Source: Aggregatibacter segnis ATCC 33393 (GTDB lineage Bacteria; Pseudomonadota; Gammaproteobacteria; Enterobacterales; Pasteurellaceae). From it: DNA of 64,000 nucleotides. A model generated the notes under the pieces. That model ran no database searches. It was not told where the DNA came from and saw only the letters and a program-made list of their open reading frames with translations. The translations under genes and the position numbers were made by a program. Positions within the stretch are counted from its first letter, which is position 1, and each line of letters begins with the position of its first letter. The DNA lies in contig NZ_GL622200.1 in the NCBI RefSeq assembly GCF_000185305.1, positions 451,252-515,251 on the forward strand, read 5' to 3'. Shown piece after piece: positions 1 to 9,917 of this stretch.

Positions 1-1
1 A

Positions 2-652
<651 letters not shown>

Positions 653-683
653 TAAAGTGCGGTCGCTTTTTCATCTGTTTTTT

Positions 684-712
684 AAATCCCAAATTTTTTT
701 TGGGATTTTTTA
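684..712 (+). terminator. Rho-independent terminator of gmhA
   Basis: An inverted repeat built on AAATCCCAAA and TTTGGGATTT with a T-rich loop and tail lies 30 bases after gmhA. Almost the same element recurs after artM at 3648-3675. Confidence 0.8.
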
Positions 713-721
713 TATTTCAAT

Positions 722-760
722 GTTGCATAATTATTCATAAAATAATAATATATTTTCAAT
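722..760 (+). promoter_or_regulatory. Probable ArgR operator (two ARG boxes)
   Basis: TGCATAATTATTCA at 724-737 differs at one position from the ideal palindromic ARG box core TGAATAATTATTCA. Three bases beyond this 18-bp box lies a weaker second box (743-760, ending TTTTCA). Paired boxes with a 3-bp gap are the usual arrangement for hexameric ArgR. The site sits 34 bases before the arginine transporter operon, which makes arginine repression likely (inference). Confidence 0.7.
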
Positions 761-793
761 TTTATGATAATTGATACAGAGACGCAGTAAACA

Positions 794-1528
794 ATGACAA
801 TTAGTGTTAAAAATCTGAATTTTTTTTATGGCGCCAATCAAGCCTTATTTAATATTAACTTATCCGCTGATGATGGTGATGTGGTGGTATTACTAGGGCC
901 TAGTGGTGCAGGCAAAAGTACGTTGATTCGAACATTAAATTTACTAGAAGTACCACAATCGGGTAAATTGAGTATTGCCAATAATCAGTTTGATTTGTCT
1001 TCAGGGAATGATCTGAAACAACTTCGTCAGTTACGTCGTGATGTAGGCATGGTATTTCAGCAATATAATTTATGGCCGCATATGACCGTATTACAGAATC
1101 TTATTGAAGCACCGATGAAAATTCTTGGTGTAAGTGAGTCAGAGGCTAAACAACAAGCATTGGAATTGTTGCAACGTTTACGTTTAGAGGAGTTTGCTGA
1201 GAGATTTCCGTTGCACTTGTCCGGCGGTCAACAGCAGCGAGTGGCGATTGCACGAGCTTTAATGATGAAACCGCAAGTATTGTTATTTGACGAACCAACC
1301 GCCGCATTAGATCCAGAAATTACAGCTCAGATCGTTTCTATTATTGAAGAATTGCAACAAACCGGAATTACGCAAGTTATTGTTACTCACGAAGTGAATG
1401 TAGCGAAAAAAGTAGCAACTAAAGTGGTTTATATGGAACAGGGGCGTATCATCGAAATGGGCGATAAGACTTGTTTTGAGAACCCTCAGACGGAGCAGTT
1501 TAAACAATATTTATCACACAATATCTAA
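794..1528 (+). CDS. artP: Arginine ABC transporter ATP-binding protein ArtP
   Basis: A 244-residue ATPase that drives arginine import at the inner membrane. Walker A is GPSGAGKST near residue 35, the Q-loop is in [11 protein letters not shown], the ABC signature is [14 protein letters not shown] near 140, Walker B is [13 protein letters not shown] and the switch histidine is in VTHEVN. The [16 protein letters not shown] stretch is typical of polar amino acid transporters, and of ArtP in particular. First gene of artPIQM; the next gene begins 17 bases after its stop. Specificity rests on the full operon order, which matches E. coli artPIQM. Confidence 0.95.
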   Translation: MTISVKNLNFFYGANQALFNINLSADDGDVVVLLGPSGAGKSTLIRTLNLLEVPQSGKLSIANNQFDLSSGNDLKQLRQLRRDVGMVFQQYNLWPHMTVLQNLIEAPMKILGVSESEAKQQALELLQRLRLEEFAERFPLHLSGGQQQRVAIARALMMKPQVLLFDEPTAALDPEITAQIVSIIEELQQTGITQVIVTHEVNVAKKVATKVVYMEQGRIIEMGDKTCFENPQTEQFKQYLSHNI

Positions 1529-1545
1529 TCTTGAAGGAGAATATT

Positions 1546-2265
1546 ATGAAAAAATTATTATTAAGTGCAATTTTATTAGGCTCTGCAGTAGCGGCCCACG
1601 CGCAGGATTTAACTTTTGCTATGGAACCAAGTTACCCACCGTTTGAGTCTACTAATGAAAAAGGTGAAATTATCGGTTTTGATGTAGATATTGCCAATGC
1701 TATCTGTAAAGAAATTCAAGCTACCTGCCATTTTAAAGGCGAGGCATTTGATTCTTTGATTACTAATTTAAGATCAAAACGTTTTGATGCGGTTATTTCT
1801 GCAATGGATATTACGGAGGCTCGTGGTAAACAAGTATTGTTCTCTGATCCATACTACGACAGCACAGCCAGCTATGTTGCATTAAAAGGCAAAGCTACTT
1901 TAGAAAATGCGAAAAATGTTGGTGTACAAAATGGGACGACCTATCAGCAATATACAGTAGCGGAAACAAAACAATACAGCGTGAAATCCTATGCCAGCTT
2001 ACAAGATGCGGTACTGGATCTAAAAAATGGACGTATTGATATTATCTTCGGTGATACAGCAGTGCTTGCGGATATGATCTCCAAAGAAGATAACGTTCAG
2101 TTTGTCGGCGATAAAGTGAATAACAAAAAATATTTCGGTAATGGTTTTGGTATTGCATTGAATAAATCTAACAAAGAATTAGCAGAAAGCTTCAATAAAG
2201 GTTTAGCGGCAATTAAAGCCAATGGCGAATATCAAAAAATCTACGATAAATGGATGACCAAATAA
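1546..2265 (+). CDS. artI: Arginine-binding periplasmic protein ArtI
   Basis: A 239-residue solute-binding protein with a clear Sec signal peptide ([19 protein letters not shown], cleavage before QDLTF). It captures arginine in the periplasm for ArtQM. The mature part opens with [14 protein letters not shown] and contains [11 protein letters not shown], both typical of SBP family 3. The ATG at 1546 is preferred over an upstream in-frame start at 1531 because AAGGAG lies just before it and the signal peptide begins there. The C-terminus ([19 protein letters not shown]) is echoed by a vestigial copy downstream of artM. Confidence 0.95.
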   Translation: MKKLLLSAILLGSAVAAHAQDLTFAMEPSYPPFESTNEKGEIIGFDVDIANAICKEIQATCHFKGEAFDSLITNLRSKRFDAVISAMDITEARGKQVLFSDPYYDSTASYVALKGKATLENAKNVGVQNGTTYQQYTVAETKQYSVKSYASLQDAVLDLKNGRIDIIFGDTAVLADMISKEDNVQFVGDKVNNKKYFGNGFGIALNKSNKELAESFNKGLAAIKANGEYQKIYDKWMTK

Positions 2266-2269
2266 TCCT

Positions 2270-2932
2270 ATGTTTTCTGATTATTTTTCTTTAATGTTGA
2301 CTGCGGCCCTGATGACTTTAGGGCTTGCGGTTTGTTCGTTAGTGTTAGGGCTTTTTTTAGGCATGCTATTTGCCGTGTTAGAAGCTAATCGTTTTGTCGG
2401 TAAACCCACCGCGCTGCTTGTTGCTTTATTGCGAGGCTTACCGGAAATTCTGGTCGTATTGCTGGTTTATTTTGGTTCTAGCGAATTGGTTGAATTGCTC
2501 ACCGGTGAATATGTTGAATTCGGTGCATTCGGTTGTGGTGTATTCGCATTGTCCTTAATTTTTGCAGCCTATGCTTCACAAACACTCCGTGGCGCTATTC
2601 AGGCGATTGCTAAAGGTCAGTGGGAGTCTGGAACAGCATTGGGATTGAGTAAAGGCTACACTTTCCTTCGTATTATCATGCCACAAGTATGGCGTCATGC
2701 ATTGCCGGGATTGAGTAATCAATGGTTGGTGTTATTGAAAGACACGGCGTTAATTTCTTTAATTGGTGTAGATGATCTGATGCGTCAAGCACAGCTGATT
2801 AATACGAATACACACCAACCTTTCACTTGGTATGGTATTGCCGCGTTGATTTATCTTTTAGTGACATTAGTGAGCCAAGTCGGCATTCGTAAATTAGAAC
2901 TGCGTTTTACTCGTTTTGAAAGGGAAGTGTAA
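2270..2932 (+). CDS. artQ: Arginine ABC transporter permease ArtQ
   Basis: A 220-residue inner membrane permease of the HisMQ type with about five hydrophobic segments. The EAA loop that contacts the ATPase is visible as GALQ-like sequence [28 protein letters not shown] near residue 115. It starts 4 bases after artI and ends 2 bases before artM, so translation is probably coupled. It pairs with ArtM to form the channel. Confidence 0.93.
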   Translation: MFSDYFSLMLTAALMTLGLAVCSLVLGLFLGMLFAVLEANRFVGKPTALLVALLRGLPEILVVLLVYFGSSELVELLTGEYVEFGAFGCGVFALSLIFAAYASQTLRGAIQAIAKGQWESGTALGLSKGYTFLRIIMPQVWRHALPGLSNQWLVLLKDTALISLIGVDDLMRQAQLINTNTHQPFTWYGIAALIYLLVTLVSQVGIRKLELRFTRFEREV

Positions 2933-2934
2933 TT

Positions 2935-3615
2935 ATGTTTCAAGAATATTTAAGCGTGATTGCACAAGGTATTCCTACCAGTTTGCTATTAACCGTTGTG
3001 TCATTGTTGATTGCCTTTAGTCTGGCTTTGTTGTTTACCATACTACTTTCTATCGGTAATAAAGTGGTGAAAAGTGCGGTCAATTTATATCTTACTTTAT
3101 TTACCGGCACGCCTTTATTGGTGCAGTTTTTCCTGATTTATGCAGGGCCTGGGCAGTTTCAATGGATTGTGGACAGCCCGTTGTGGCTGCTGTTTTCTAA
3201 TGCTTGGTTTTGTGCTGCGTTAGCATTGGCGTTAAATAGTGCAGCCTATTCTACCCAATTATTCCATGGCGCAGTGAAAGCAATTCCTAAAGGCCAATGG
3301 GAAAGTTGTGAAGCGCTTGGGCTAAGCCGTTTGCAAACCTTGAAAATTTTACTTCCATATGCATTAAAACGCGCTTTACCTTCATACTCTAATGAGATCA
3401 TTTTAGTGTTTAAAGGAACGGCGCTAGCTTCCACGATCACTATCATGGACATCATGGGCTATGCTCGCCAGCTTTACGGCACAGAATATGATGCGCTCAC
3501 GATTTATGGTATTGCCGGTGGTATTTATCTCGTGATTACCGGTATTGCGACACTGTTATTACGTAAACTGGAAAACAAAGTGCTTGCTTTTGAACGGTTG
3601 GATATGCGTAGTTAG
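2935..3615 (+). CDS. artM: Arginine ABC transporter permease ArtM
   Basis: A 226-residue permease partner of ArtQ with about five membrane segments. The EAA loop reads AIPKGQWESCEALGLSRLQTLKILLPYA near residue 120. The motif TGTPLLVQFFLIYAGPGQFQ near residue 57 is typical of ArtM/HisM permeases. Last gene of the operon. An uptake sequence (3072-3080) is embedded in the coding region without disturbing the frame. Confidence 0.93.
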   Translation: MFQEYLSVIAQGIPTSLLLTVVSLLIAFSLALLFTILLSIGNKVVKSAVNLYLTLFTGTPLLVQFFLIYAGPGQFQWIVDSPLWLLFSNAWFCAALALALNSAAYSTQLFHGAVKAIPKGQWESCEALGLSRLQTLKILLPYALKRALPSYSNEIILVFKGTALASTITIMDIMGYARQLYGTEYDALTIYGIAGGIYLVITGIATLLLRKLENKVLAFERLDMRS

Positions 3616-3647
3616 AAGTAAGTGCGGTTATTTTTTCGTATATTTTT

Positions 3648-3675
3648 AAATCCCAAATTTCTTTGGGATTTTTTT
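3648..3675 (+). terminator. Rho-independent terminator of artPIQM
   Basis: The hairpin AAATCCCAAATTT / CTTTGGGATTT is followed by a run of T. It is nearly identical to the gmhA terminator, and both are preceded by an uptake sequence. Confidence 0.8.
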
Positions 3676-3681
3676 ATATAG

Positions 3682-3753
3682 AGTAAACCGTTGGCTACCA
3701 TTAAAATCAATGGTGAATATCAGAAAATTTATGATAAGTAAGTAGCAAAATAA
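3682..3753 (+). pseudogene. Vestige of an artI/artJ-like binding protein gene (C-terminal end only)
   Basis: Read in the frame of 3682, this stretch gives [19 protein letters not shown], then a stop at 3739-3741, then VAK and a second stop. The end of ArtI is [23 protein letters not shown], so the match runs for about 20 codons with the tryptophan codon replaced by TAA. No other part of such a gene is present: upstream lies the artM terminator and downstream a bidirectional terminator. In E. coli artJ follows artM, so this is probably what is left of an artJ. The nucleotide match to artI is only moderate, which argues for an old paralogue rather than a recent duplication. Confidence 0.7.
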
Positions 3754-3765
3754 TCATTAATAAAA

Positions 3766-3798
3766 TGAAAAATGGGCAATGTATTGCCCATTTTTTTA
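3766..3798. terminator. Bidirectional terminator between the art locus and the zinc-ribbon gene
   Basis: AAAATGGGCAAT and ATTGCCCATTTT form a near-perfect hairpin with A-rich and T-rich flanks. It can end transcripts from both sides and overlaps the stop codon of the minus-strand gene. Confidence 0.75.
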
Positions 3799-4029
3799 TG
3801 CATGGTTTGTTATCCAGCTTGCTACGAGTAAGACCACCGTAAAAATTGCGCCCCAAATTAAGTGTAGCTTGACACTTTTGCGATTAATTTCTTCATTCTG
3901 TAAACGGCGTTCCTCTAGTTTTTTCTTGTAAGCTTCAAGATTCTCCGGTTTAAAGGAAAAACCGCAGTTTGGGCAGGCTTCTGCACTTTCGTTGATTTTT
4001 TTACGGCATTCCGGGCAACGATGTAACAT
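3796..4029 (-). CDS. Small zinc-ribbon protein with one membrane segment
   Basis: A 77-residue protein of unknown function. The N-terminus holds a four-cysteine zinc ribbon (RCPECRKKINESAEACPNCGFSF), followed by a charged, probably helical stretch and a single C-terminal hydrophobic segment (LIWGAIFTVVLLVASWI). The start at 4029 gives MLHRCPEC; an in-frame upstream start at 4065 would add 12 residues but has no better ribosome site. Similar zinc-ribbon membrane proteins are common in Pasteurellaceae. I cannot assign a role. Confidence 0.75.
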   Translation of the reverse strand: MLHRCPECRKKINESAEACPNCGFSFKPENLEAYKKKLEERRLQNEEINRKSVKLHLIWGAIFTVVLLVASWITNHA

Positions 4030-4129
4030 GACTTCTCCGGTGAGATCAAATTTTAAGAAAAGCACAATGTAGTGATTTTTGTTTAAAACGCAAGAAATTT
4101 ATACCGCACTTTTTAGTTCAATTTAAAAA

Positions 4130-4145
4130 CGTGATTGATATCACA
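4130..4145 (+). promoter_or_regulatory. Probable CRP site upstream of cstA
   Basis: CGTGA-TTGATA-TCACA matches the CRP consensus TGTGA-N6-TCACA at nine of ten positions. A possible -10 element TAGATT lies at 4170-4175, which would place the site near -43 relative to transcription. cAMP-CRP control of cstA is known in E. coli. Confidence 0.6.
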
Positions 4146-4291
4146 TTTTGCAAAGATATTCTGAATCGATAGATTGCCGTTTATTTACTTCATTGTAACA
4201 GAAGCCTAAAATAGCGCGGCTTTACTCATATAGGAGTAATAGTTAAATATTAACCCGAACACGTTATGTGTTCTTTCCATAGGATTTTCAT

Positions 4292-5887
4292 ATGTTGTGG
4301 TTCTTCTTCTGTGTTCTGGTGTTGATTTTAGGTTATGCGATTTATGGCAAAATTATTGAAAAAATCTTTGTCATTAACCCTAAACGTCAAACACCAGCTT
4401 ATCAAGTCAATGATGGCGTCGACTATATGCCGATGTCTAAAACTAAAATTTGGCTAATCCAATTATTAAACATTGCAGGTACAGGTCCGATTTTTGGTCC
4501 GATTCTTGGTGCGTTATATGGGCCTGTCGCTATGTTGTGGATCGTTGTTGGTTGTATTTTTGCCGGTGCGGTACATGACTATTTCTGCGGTATGTTAAGT
4601 ATTCGTCATGGTGGTGCAACTATGCCTTACTTAGCCGGTAAATTCTTAGGTCGTCCAGTAAAAGTTTTTATCAACGTTTTAGCGCTTGTTCTTCTTTTAT
4701 TAGTTGGCGTTGTCTTCGTTGCAAGCCCGGCGCAATTAATGGGTACGATCACCATGGACATCATGGGCGCATCTCAAGGTGCATTGCAATTAGGTGATGC
4801 CGAAGCGGTTCATAAGGCTGTTGAAGCTGGTGGTTTAACCGTATGGGGAATGGATAAAGCAACTGTAGTTTCCGTATGGACTGCGATTATTTTTGCTTAC
4901 TATATTCTTGCAACCTTGTTACCAATTGACAAAATTATCGGACGTATTTATCCACTCTTTGGTGCGTTATTACTCTTTATGTCTGTAGGTATGGTGTATG
5001 GTTTAGTATCCGCACATTTCAGTGCGGTAGATCCTATCGAATTCTTCCGTACGATTGATGCAGATGGTCAAGGTTTAACCTTAGATAAATTCACACAAAA
5101 CTTCCAAGTGAAGGGAGATGTACCAATTTGGCCATTATTGTTCTTAACCATTTCTTGTGGTGCATTATCCGGTTTCCACGCAACACAAACCCCATTAATG
5201 GCGCGTTGTGCTGAAAATGAAAAAGAAGGTCGTTTCATTTTCTACGGTGCGATGATTGCTGAAGGTATTATTGCATTAGTATGGTGCATGGTTGGTCTTG
5301 CATTCTATGAGAACCCGCAAGCGTTACAAGATGCGATTGCCGCAGGTTCACCATCTAAAGTGGTATATGACAGCTCATTACACTTCTTAGGTTTCGTTGG
5401 TGGTATCTTTGCAGTATTAGGTGTCGTTGTACTTCCAATTACTTCTGGGGATACGGCATTCCGTGCAGCACGCTTACAATTAGCGGAAATTTTCAAAATT
5501 GATCAACGTTCACTGCCTAAACGTTTATTAATTGCAGTGCCATTGTTCGTATTAGGTTATTTTGTTTCAACCATCGACTTCAGCGTATTATGGCGTTACT
5601 TCACTTGGGCAAACCAAATGACGGCAATGGTAATGTTATGGACAGCGGCAGCTTATTTATACCGCTATCATAAATTCCACTGGGTGGCATCTATCCCTGC
5701 ATGGTTTATTACTACTGTCTGTGCAACCTATTTGTATTACAACAAAATCGGTTTCGGTTTAGACTATCAATTGTCAGTTTACCTAGGCTTTGCAACAACG
5801 GTTGTTTGTGTCGTGTTGTTCTTCGCTTTAGTTAAACGTTCTAATGAAGCAGACCCAGAATCTTTAGTAGATAGCCTTGCTAAATAG
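4292..5887 (+). CDS. cstA: CstA-family transporter (carbon starvation protein)
   Basis: A 531-residue inner membrane protein with about 14-16 hydrophobic segments. The family signature near the N-terminus is clear: DYMPMSKTKIWLIQLLNIAGTGPIFGPILGALYGP, then GAVHDYFCGMLSIRHGG. E. coli CstA and BtsT import peptides or pyruvate; they are about 700 residues, so this is the short form that lacks the long C-terminal part. Substrate not determined here; pyruvate or peptides by family. It is monocistronic, with a CRP site upstream and a terminator downstream. Confidence 0.85.
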   Translation: MLWFFFCVLVLILGYAIYGKIIEKIFVINPKRQTPAYQVNDGVDYMPMSKTKIWLIQLLNIAGTGPIFGPILGALYGPVAMLWIVVGCIFAGAVHDYFCGMLSIRHGGATMPYLAGKFLGRPVKVFINVLALVLLLLVGVVFVASPAQLMGTITMDIMGASQGALQLGDAEAVHKAVEAGGLTVWGMDKATVVSVWTAIIFAYYILATLLPIDKIIGRIYPLFGALLLFMSVGMVYGLVSAHFSAVDPIEFFRTIDADGQGLTLDKFTQNFQVKGDVPIWPLLFLTISCGALSGFHATQTPLMARCAENEKEGRFIFYGAMIAEGIIALVWCMVGLAFYENPQALQDAIAAGSPSKVVYDSSLHFLGFVGGIFAVLGVVVLPITSGDTAFRAARLQLAEIFKIDQRSLPKRLLIAVPLFVLGYFVSTIDFSVLWRYFTWANQMTAMVMLWTAAAYLYRYHKFHWVASIPAWFITTVCATYLYYNKIGFGLDYQLSVYLGFATTVVCVVLFFALVKRSNEADPESLVDSLAK

Positions 5888-5928
5888 CAAAAATATTGAC
5901 CGCACTTTTAGCGGTAAAGACTAAAATA

Positions 5929-5966
5929 AAATACCCTGTTGATGAAGATTAACAGGGTATTTTTTA
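5929..5966 (+). terminator. Terminator of cstA
   Basis: ATACCCTGTT and AACAGGGTAT form a 10-bp stem with a 10-base loop, followed by a T run. Confidence 0.85.
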
Positions 5967-6041
5967 TCCGATGATTCCTTCATATCTAAATGCACATTCA
6001 ACTTAAAAATAGATAAAACTTTCCTGATGCATCTCATTAAA

Positions 6042-6069
6042 TTGCTTGCAACTTATACACACAAATAAT
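6042..6069 (+). promoter_or_regulatory. Weak candidate promoter of the dcw cluster
   Basis: TTGCTT (6042-6047) and AATAAT (6064-6069) with 16 bases between them would start transcription near 6076, immediately before the MraZ boxes. The -35 match is poor, and I offer this mainly because of its position. Confidence 0.3.
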
Positions 6070-6080
6070 AAAATTAATCA

Positions 6081-6119
6081 AAAGTGGTAAAAAGTGTTTT
6101 TTTGTGGAAAATTTTGGGG
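6081..6119 (+). promoter_or_regulatory. MraZ operator: four 10-bp phased repeats
   Basis: AAAGTGG, AAAGTGT, TTTGTGG and ATTTTGGGG begin at 6081, 6091, 6101 and 6111, exactly one helical turn apart. This fits the published MraZ box (AAAGTG[T/G] plus 3 bases in mycoplasmas; TGGG-type repeats with 5-base spacers in E. coli). It lies 47-85 bases before mraZ, so autoregulation of the cell wall cluster is likely. Confidence 0.75.
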
Positions 6120-6165
6120 TTGAACTCCCGAATTGAAATAAACAGAACAACTAAGGTGAGAAAAA

Positions 6166-6624
6166 ATGTTTCGTGGTGCGGCAACGATTAATTTGGATGT
6201 GAAGGGAAGAATTTCTATTCCTACCCGTTATCGTGCCGAGCTTTTGGAACAGAACCAGGGGCAAATGGTTTGTACCGTAGATATTCGTCAACCTTGTTTA
6301 TTGCTTTATCCGTTAAAAGAATGGGAAATTATTGAGCAAAAATTGCTCGGACTTTCTAATTTTGATCCATTACAACGTACCTTACAACGAGTGATGCTGG
6401 GTTATGCCACTGAGTGTGAATTGGACAGTGCTGGACGAATTTTAATTAGCGGTCCTTTACGCCAGCACGCTAAATTAGAAAAATCCATCATGCTTGTTGG
6501 ACAATTAAATAAATTTGAAATTTGGAGCGAGGCCGAGTGGCAGGCTCAAATTGAAAAAGACATGGCATTAGGTGCAACAGATAGCTTTGCACTGTCAGAA
6601 GAATTAAAAACGCTGTCATTATAA
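6166..6624 (+). CDS. mraZ: Transcriptional regulator MraZ
   Basis: A 152-residue DNA-binding protein with two AbrB-like half domains. Each has the conserved D-x-x-G-R signature: [13 protein letters not shown] near residue 11 and [13 protein letters not shown] near residue 88. It forms ring-shaped oligomers that bind repeated boxes and repress the dcw cluster, including its own promoter. A repeat array is present directly upstream. Start ATG with the site AAGGTGAG. First gene of the cluster; a 102-base gap with a hairpin separates it from rsmH. Confidence 0.95.
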   Translation: MFRGAATINLDVKGRISIPTRYRAELLEQNQGQMVCTVDIRQPCLLLYPLKEWEIIEQKLLGLSNFDPLQRTLQRVMLGYATECELDSAGRILISGPLRQHAKLEKSIMLVGQLNKFEIWSEAEWQAQIEKDMALGATDSFALSEELKTLSL

Positions 6625-6655
6625 GAGTAAAACTCACCGAACAGCGGCACTAGCA

Positions 6656-6692
6656 AAAGATAAGCGGCAATTATGCCGCTCTATCTTATCTT
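6656..6692 (+). other. Hairpin between mraZ and rsmH
   Basis: GCGGCAATTATGCCGC (6664-6679) is flanked by AAGATAA and TTATCTT arms. There is no T run directly after the stem, so this looks more like a processing or attenuation structure than a strong terminator. Confidence 0.4.
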
Positions 6693-6726
6693 TAAATTAT
6701 ATTTTATATATCACCGGTAATAATTT

Positions 6727-7695
6727 ATGAGTCATTTAAATGCGTTTTCATCAGCTGAACATGCGACGGTTTTATTACATGAAACCGTTGATGGTTTGGC
6801 TTTAAAAGAAAACGGCATTTATATTGACGGTACGTTTGGTCGCGGGGGGCATTCCCGATTAATCCTTTCTAAGTTATCGGCTAACGGTAGATTAATTGCC
6901 ATTGACCGAGACCCTAAAGCCGTCGTTGAGGCTCAAAAAATTCAAGATTCACGATTTCATATCGAACACAGCGCATTTTCAGATATTTTACCTATTTGTG
7001 AGAAGTTAAATTTAGTCGGCAAGATTGACGGCATTTTGCTTGATCTTGGTGTGTCATCTCCGCAATTGGATGATGCTGAGCGCGGTTTTAGTTTTATGAA
7101 AGATGGTCCATTAGATATGCGAATGGATGATAGTAAAGGCATGTCCGCAGCGGAATGGTTACAACATGTTTCTGAACAAGATTTGGCGTGGGTTTTAAAA
7201 ACGTTTGGTGAAGAGCGTTTTGCAAAGAAAATTGCCTCGGCCATCGTGAATTACAATAAAAGTGCGGTGCAAAATGGCGGTGAATGTTTAACACGTACGT
7301 TACAACTCGCTGAATTAATTGCACAGACTGTGCCATTTAAAGATAAACATAAACATCCTGCTACACGAAGCTTTCAGGCGATCCGTATTTTTATTAATTC
7401 AGAGTTAGATGAGCTGGAAAAGGTCTTGCAGTCAGCGTTAACTGTGTTAGCCCCGGGCGGGCGTTTATCGATTATCAGTTTCCATTCATTGGAAGATCGC
7501 ATGGTGAAACATTTTATGCGTAAACAAAGCCAAGGCGAGGATATTCCGAAAGGTTTACCATTGCGTGAAGACCAAATTCAACGTAATCAAACCTTAAAAG
7601 TGATTGGCAAAGCGATTATGCCAAGTGATGAGGAAATTGCCCAAAACCCAAGAGCACGTAGTGCCGTCTTAAGAATTGCGGAGAGATTAAGCTAA
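6727..7695 (+). CDS. rsmH: 16S rRNA m4C1402 methyltransferase RsmH (MraW)
   Basis: A 322-residue SAM-dependent methyltransferase that modifies N4 of C1402 in 16S rRNA. The SAM-binding motif is [15 protein letters not shown] near residue 33, followed by IDRDPKAV; the family signatures [18 protein letters not shown] and [15 protein letters not shown] are present. Length is near the usual 313. It overlaps ftsL by one base (TAATG), so the two are translated together. Confidence 0.97.
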   Translation: MSHLNAFSSAEHATVLLHETVDGLALKENGIYIDGTFGRGGHSRLILSKLSANGRLIAIDRDPKAVVEAQKIQDSRFHIEHSAFSDILPICEKLNLVGKIDGILLDLGVSSPQLDDAERGFSFMKDGPLDMRMDDSKGMSAAEWLQHVSEQDLAWVLKTFGEERFAKKIASAIVNYNKSAVQNGGECLTRTLQLAELIAQTVPFKDKHKHPATRSFQAIRIFINSELDELEKVLQSALTVLAPGGRLSIISFHSLEDRMVKHFMRKQSQGEDIPKGLPLREDQIQRNQTLKVIGKAIMPSDEEIAQNPRARSAVLRIAERLS

Positions 7696-8012
7696 TGTTA
7701 GAAAATAACGATAGATTCCCTTTGCGAAACATTATTCTTGAAGATTTATTTACGTCAAATAAATTGGTGTTGATTTTATTACTGGCGATTACGCTAAGTG
7801 CATTAGGCACGGTTTGGCTTACTCATCAAACACGTGGATTAGTGGCAGAGAAAGGTGATTTGGTTTTACAACATCAAGCGCTTGAGAATGAATATCTTAA
7901 TTTAAGATTAGAAGAAGCAACCCTCAGCGATAATACACGCATAGAAGCTATTGCCAAGCAATTCGGCATGCAACGAGCAACCCCAGAACAAGAAGTTGTT
8001 ATTCTTGAATAA
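7695..8012 (+). CDS. ftsL: Cell division protein FtsL
   Basis: A 105-residue bitopic membrane protein of the divisome FtsQLB complex. A short cytoplasmic tail is followed by one transmembrane segment ([19 protein letters not shown], about residues 25-43) and a heptad-patterned periplasmic coiled coil ending in [19 protein letters not shown]. Sequence conservation in this family is low; identity rests on size, topology and its place between rsmH and ftsI. Confidence 0.93.
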   Translation: MLENNDRFPLRNIILEDLFTSNKLVLILLLAITLSALGTVWLTHQTRGLVAEKGDLVLQHQALENEYLNLRLEEATLSDNTRIEAIAKQFGMQRATPEQEVVILE

Positions 8013-8029
8013 ACGCGGAAATCACAAAT

Positions 8030-9856
8030 ATGGTTAAATTTAATAAATCAATTAAGCCGATACAAGCGAAAAAGAATAACCCTAAACCGTCGCCACAAAA
8101 TACTTCTTCGGTAAAACCGAATAAGCCTAAAATGGTTTATGAGAGAAGTTTCTTAAAAGGGCGTTATTTGTGGGCGTTAACCAGTGTTTTCTTGGGCTTA
8201 ATGGCATTGGTTGCTCAAGCGGCTTATATGCAAATTATCAATGCGGACTCTTTGATGGGGGAGGCGGATAAACGTTCTCTACGCACACAAGAAATTCAAT
8301 TTGTTCGCGGTTCTATTTTAGATCGTAATGGGCAACTTTTATCGGTAAGTGTGCCGATGTATTCTGTGGTAGCGGATCCAAAATTTATTTTTGATGAAAA
8401 TTCGTTAAAAGACAAAGAACGTTGGCAAAAATTGGCGGAAGCGTTAGGGATTTCTTATAGCAATTTGGTTAAGCGAGTTGAAAAAGATCCGAAATCCCGT
8501 TTTGTCTATTTATCTCGTCAAATTTCACCAACGCTTGCACAGTATGTTAAAGAGCTAAAAATTACCGGCATTATCCTCAAAATGGAAGCGCGTCGCTTTT
8601 ATCCTCGCGTGGAAGAAACAGCACATTTGATTGGTTATACCAATATTGATGGCGCAGGTATTGAAGGCATTGAAAAAAGCTTTGATTCCATGTTAGTGGG
8701 CAAATCCGGTTCCATGACATATCGTAAAGACCGATTCGGTAACATTGTCGAAAATATTTCTGATGTGAAGAAATATGATGCACAAGACGTGACATTGAGC
8801 ATTGATGAAAAATTGCAATCCATGGTTTACCGTGAAATTAAGAAAGCGGTTGCCGAGAATAAAGCGGAATCTGGCACGGCTGTGTTGGTGGATGTGCGCA
8901 CCGGTGAAGTATTGGCAATGGCCAATGCTCCTTCTTATAACCCAAATAATCGAGTGGGAGTAAAATCCGAGTTAATGCGTAATCGCGCGATTACCGATAC
9001 CTTTGAGCCGGGTTCTACTGTAAAACCGTTCGTGGTTTTGACCGCACTTCAACGTGGGGCAGTACGTCGTGATGAAATTATTAATACTGGTCCGCTCATC
9101 TTGAACGGCCATGAAGTAAAAGACGTCGCACCACGTGATCAGTTAAGTTTAGATGGCATTTTAGAAAACTCCAGTAACCGCGGTGTGAGCCGTTTAGCGT
9201 TACGCATGCCGCCGAGTGCTTTAATGGAAACCTATCAAAATGCCGGTTTAGGCAAACCGACTGATTTAGGTTTGATTGGCGAACAATCCGGTTTATTGAA
9301 TGCCAATCGCGCTCGCTGGTCTGATATTGAGCGTGCTAACGTAGCCTATGGTTATGGTTTGAATGCAACGCCATTACAAATTGCTCGTGCTTATGTCACT
9401 TTAGGTAGCTTTGGTATTTATCGCCCGCTTTCTATTACTAAAGTGGATCCACCGGTCGTGGGACAACGTGTGTTCTCTGAAAAAATTACACGTGAAGTTG
9501 TCAACATGATGGAAAAAGTCGCGATTAAAAATGGCCGTGCGATGGTCGAAGGTTATCGTGTCGGGATTAAAACCGGTACGGCGAAGAAATTGGAAAATGG
9601 CCGCTATGTAGATAAATATGTGGCTTATACCGCAGGTATCGCACCAATTACCGACCCACGTTATGCTTTGGTGGTACTGATTAATGATCCGAAAGCAGGG
9701 CAGTACTATGGTGGTGCAATTTCCGCACCGGTATTTTCCAGCATCATGAGCTATGCGTTGCGTAGCAACAATGTACCGCCGGATGGCGTTGAAACGGATA
9801 AAACAACAAAACGCACTGTTCGTTTGAGTAGCAAAAAGTCAAGTGAAGTCAACTAA
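8030..9856 (+). CDS. ftsI: Penicillin-binding protein 3, FtsI
   Basis: A 608-residue septal peptidoglycan transpeptidase. A basic cytoplasmic N-terminus leads to one membrane anchor near residues 45-65 and a periplasmic dimerisation domain that starts with [12 protein letters not shown]. The catalytic motifs are S329-T-V-K332, S381-S-N383 and K514-T-G516. This is the beta-lactam target whose changes near the KTG motif give resistance in Haemophilus. An uptake sequence at 9041-9049 falls inside the gene. It lies 17 bases after ftsL. Confidence 0.97.
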   Translation: MVKFNKSIKPIQAKKNNPKPSPQNTSSVKPNKPKMVYERSFLKGRYLWALTSVFLGLMALVAQAAYMQIINADSLMGEADKRSLRTQEIQFVRGSILDRNGQLLSVSVPMYSVVADPKFIFDENSLKDKERWQKLAEALGISYSNLVKRVEKDPKSRFVYLSRQISPTLAQYVKELKITGIILKMEARRFYPRVEETAHLIGYTNIDGAGIEGIEKSFDSMLVGKSGSMTYRKDRFGNIVENISDVKKYDAQDVTLSIDEKLQSMVYREIKKAVAENKAESGTAVLVDVRTGEVLAMANAPSYNPNNRVGVKSELMRNRAITDTFEPGSTVKPFVVLTALQRGAVRRDEIINTGPLILNGHEVKDVAPRDQLSLDGILENSSNRGVSRLALRMPPSALMETYQNAGLGKPTDLGLIGEQSGLLNANRARWSDIERANVAYGYGLNATPLQIARAYVTLGSFGIYRPLSITKVDPPVVGQRVFSEKITREVVNMMEKVAIKNGRAMVEGYRVGIKTGTAKKLENGRYVDKYVAYTAGIAPITDPRYALVVLINDPKAGQYYGGAISAPVFSSIMSYALRSNNVPPDGVETDKTTKRTVRLSSKKSSEVN

Positions 9857-9917
9857 ATTAGACATAAAGTGCGGTGCGTAAATAAAGCGTTTTTCACTCA
9901 TTCATTGAGAAAACATT

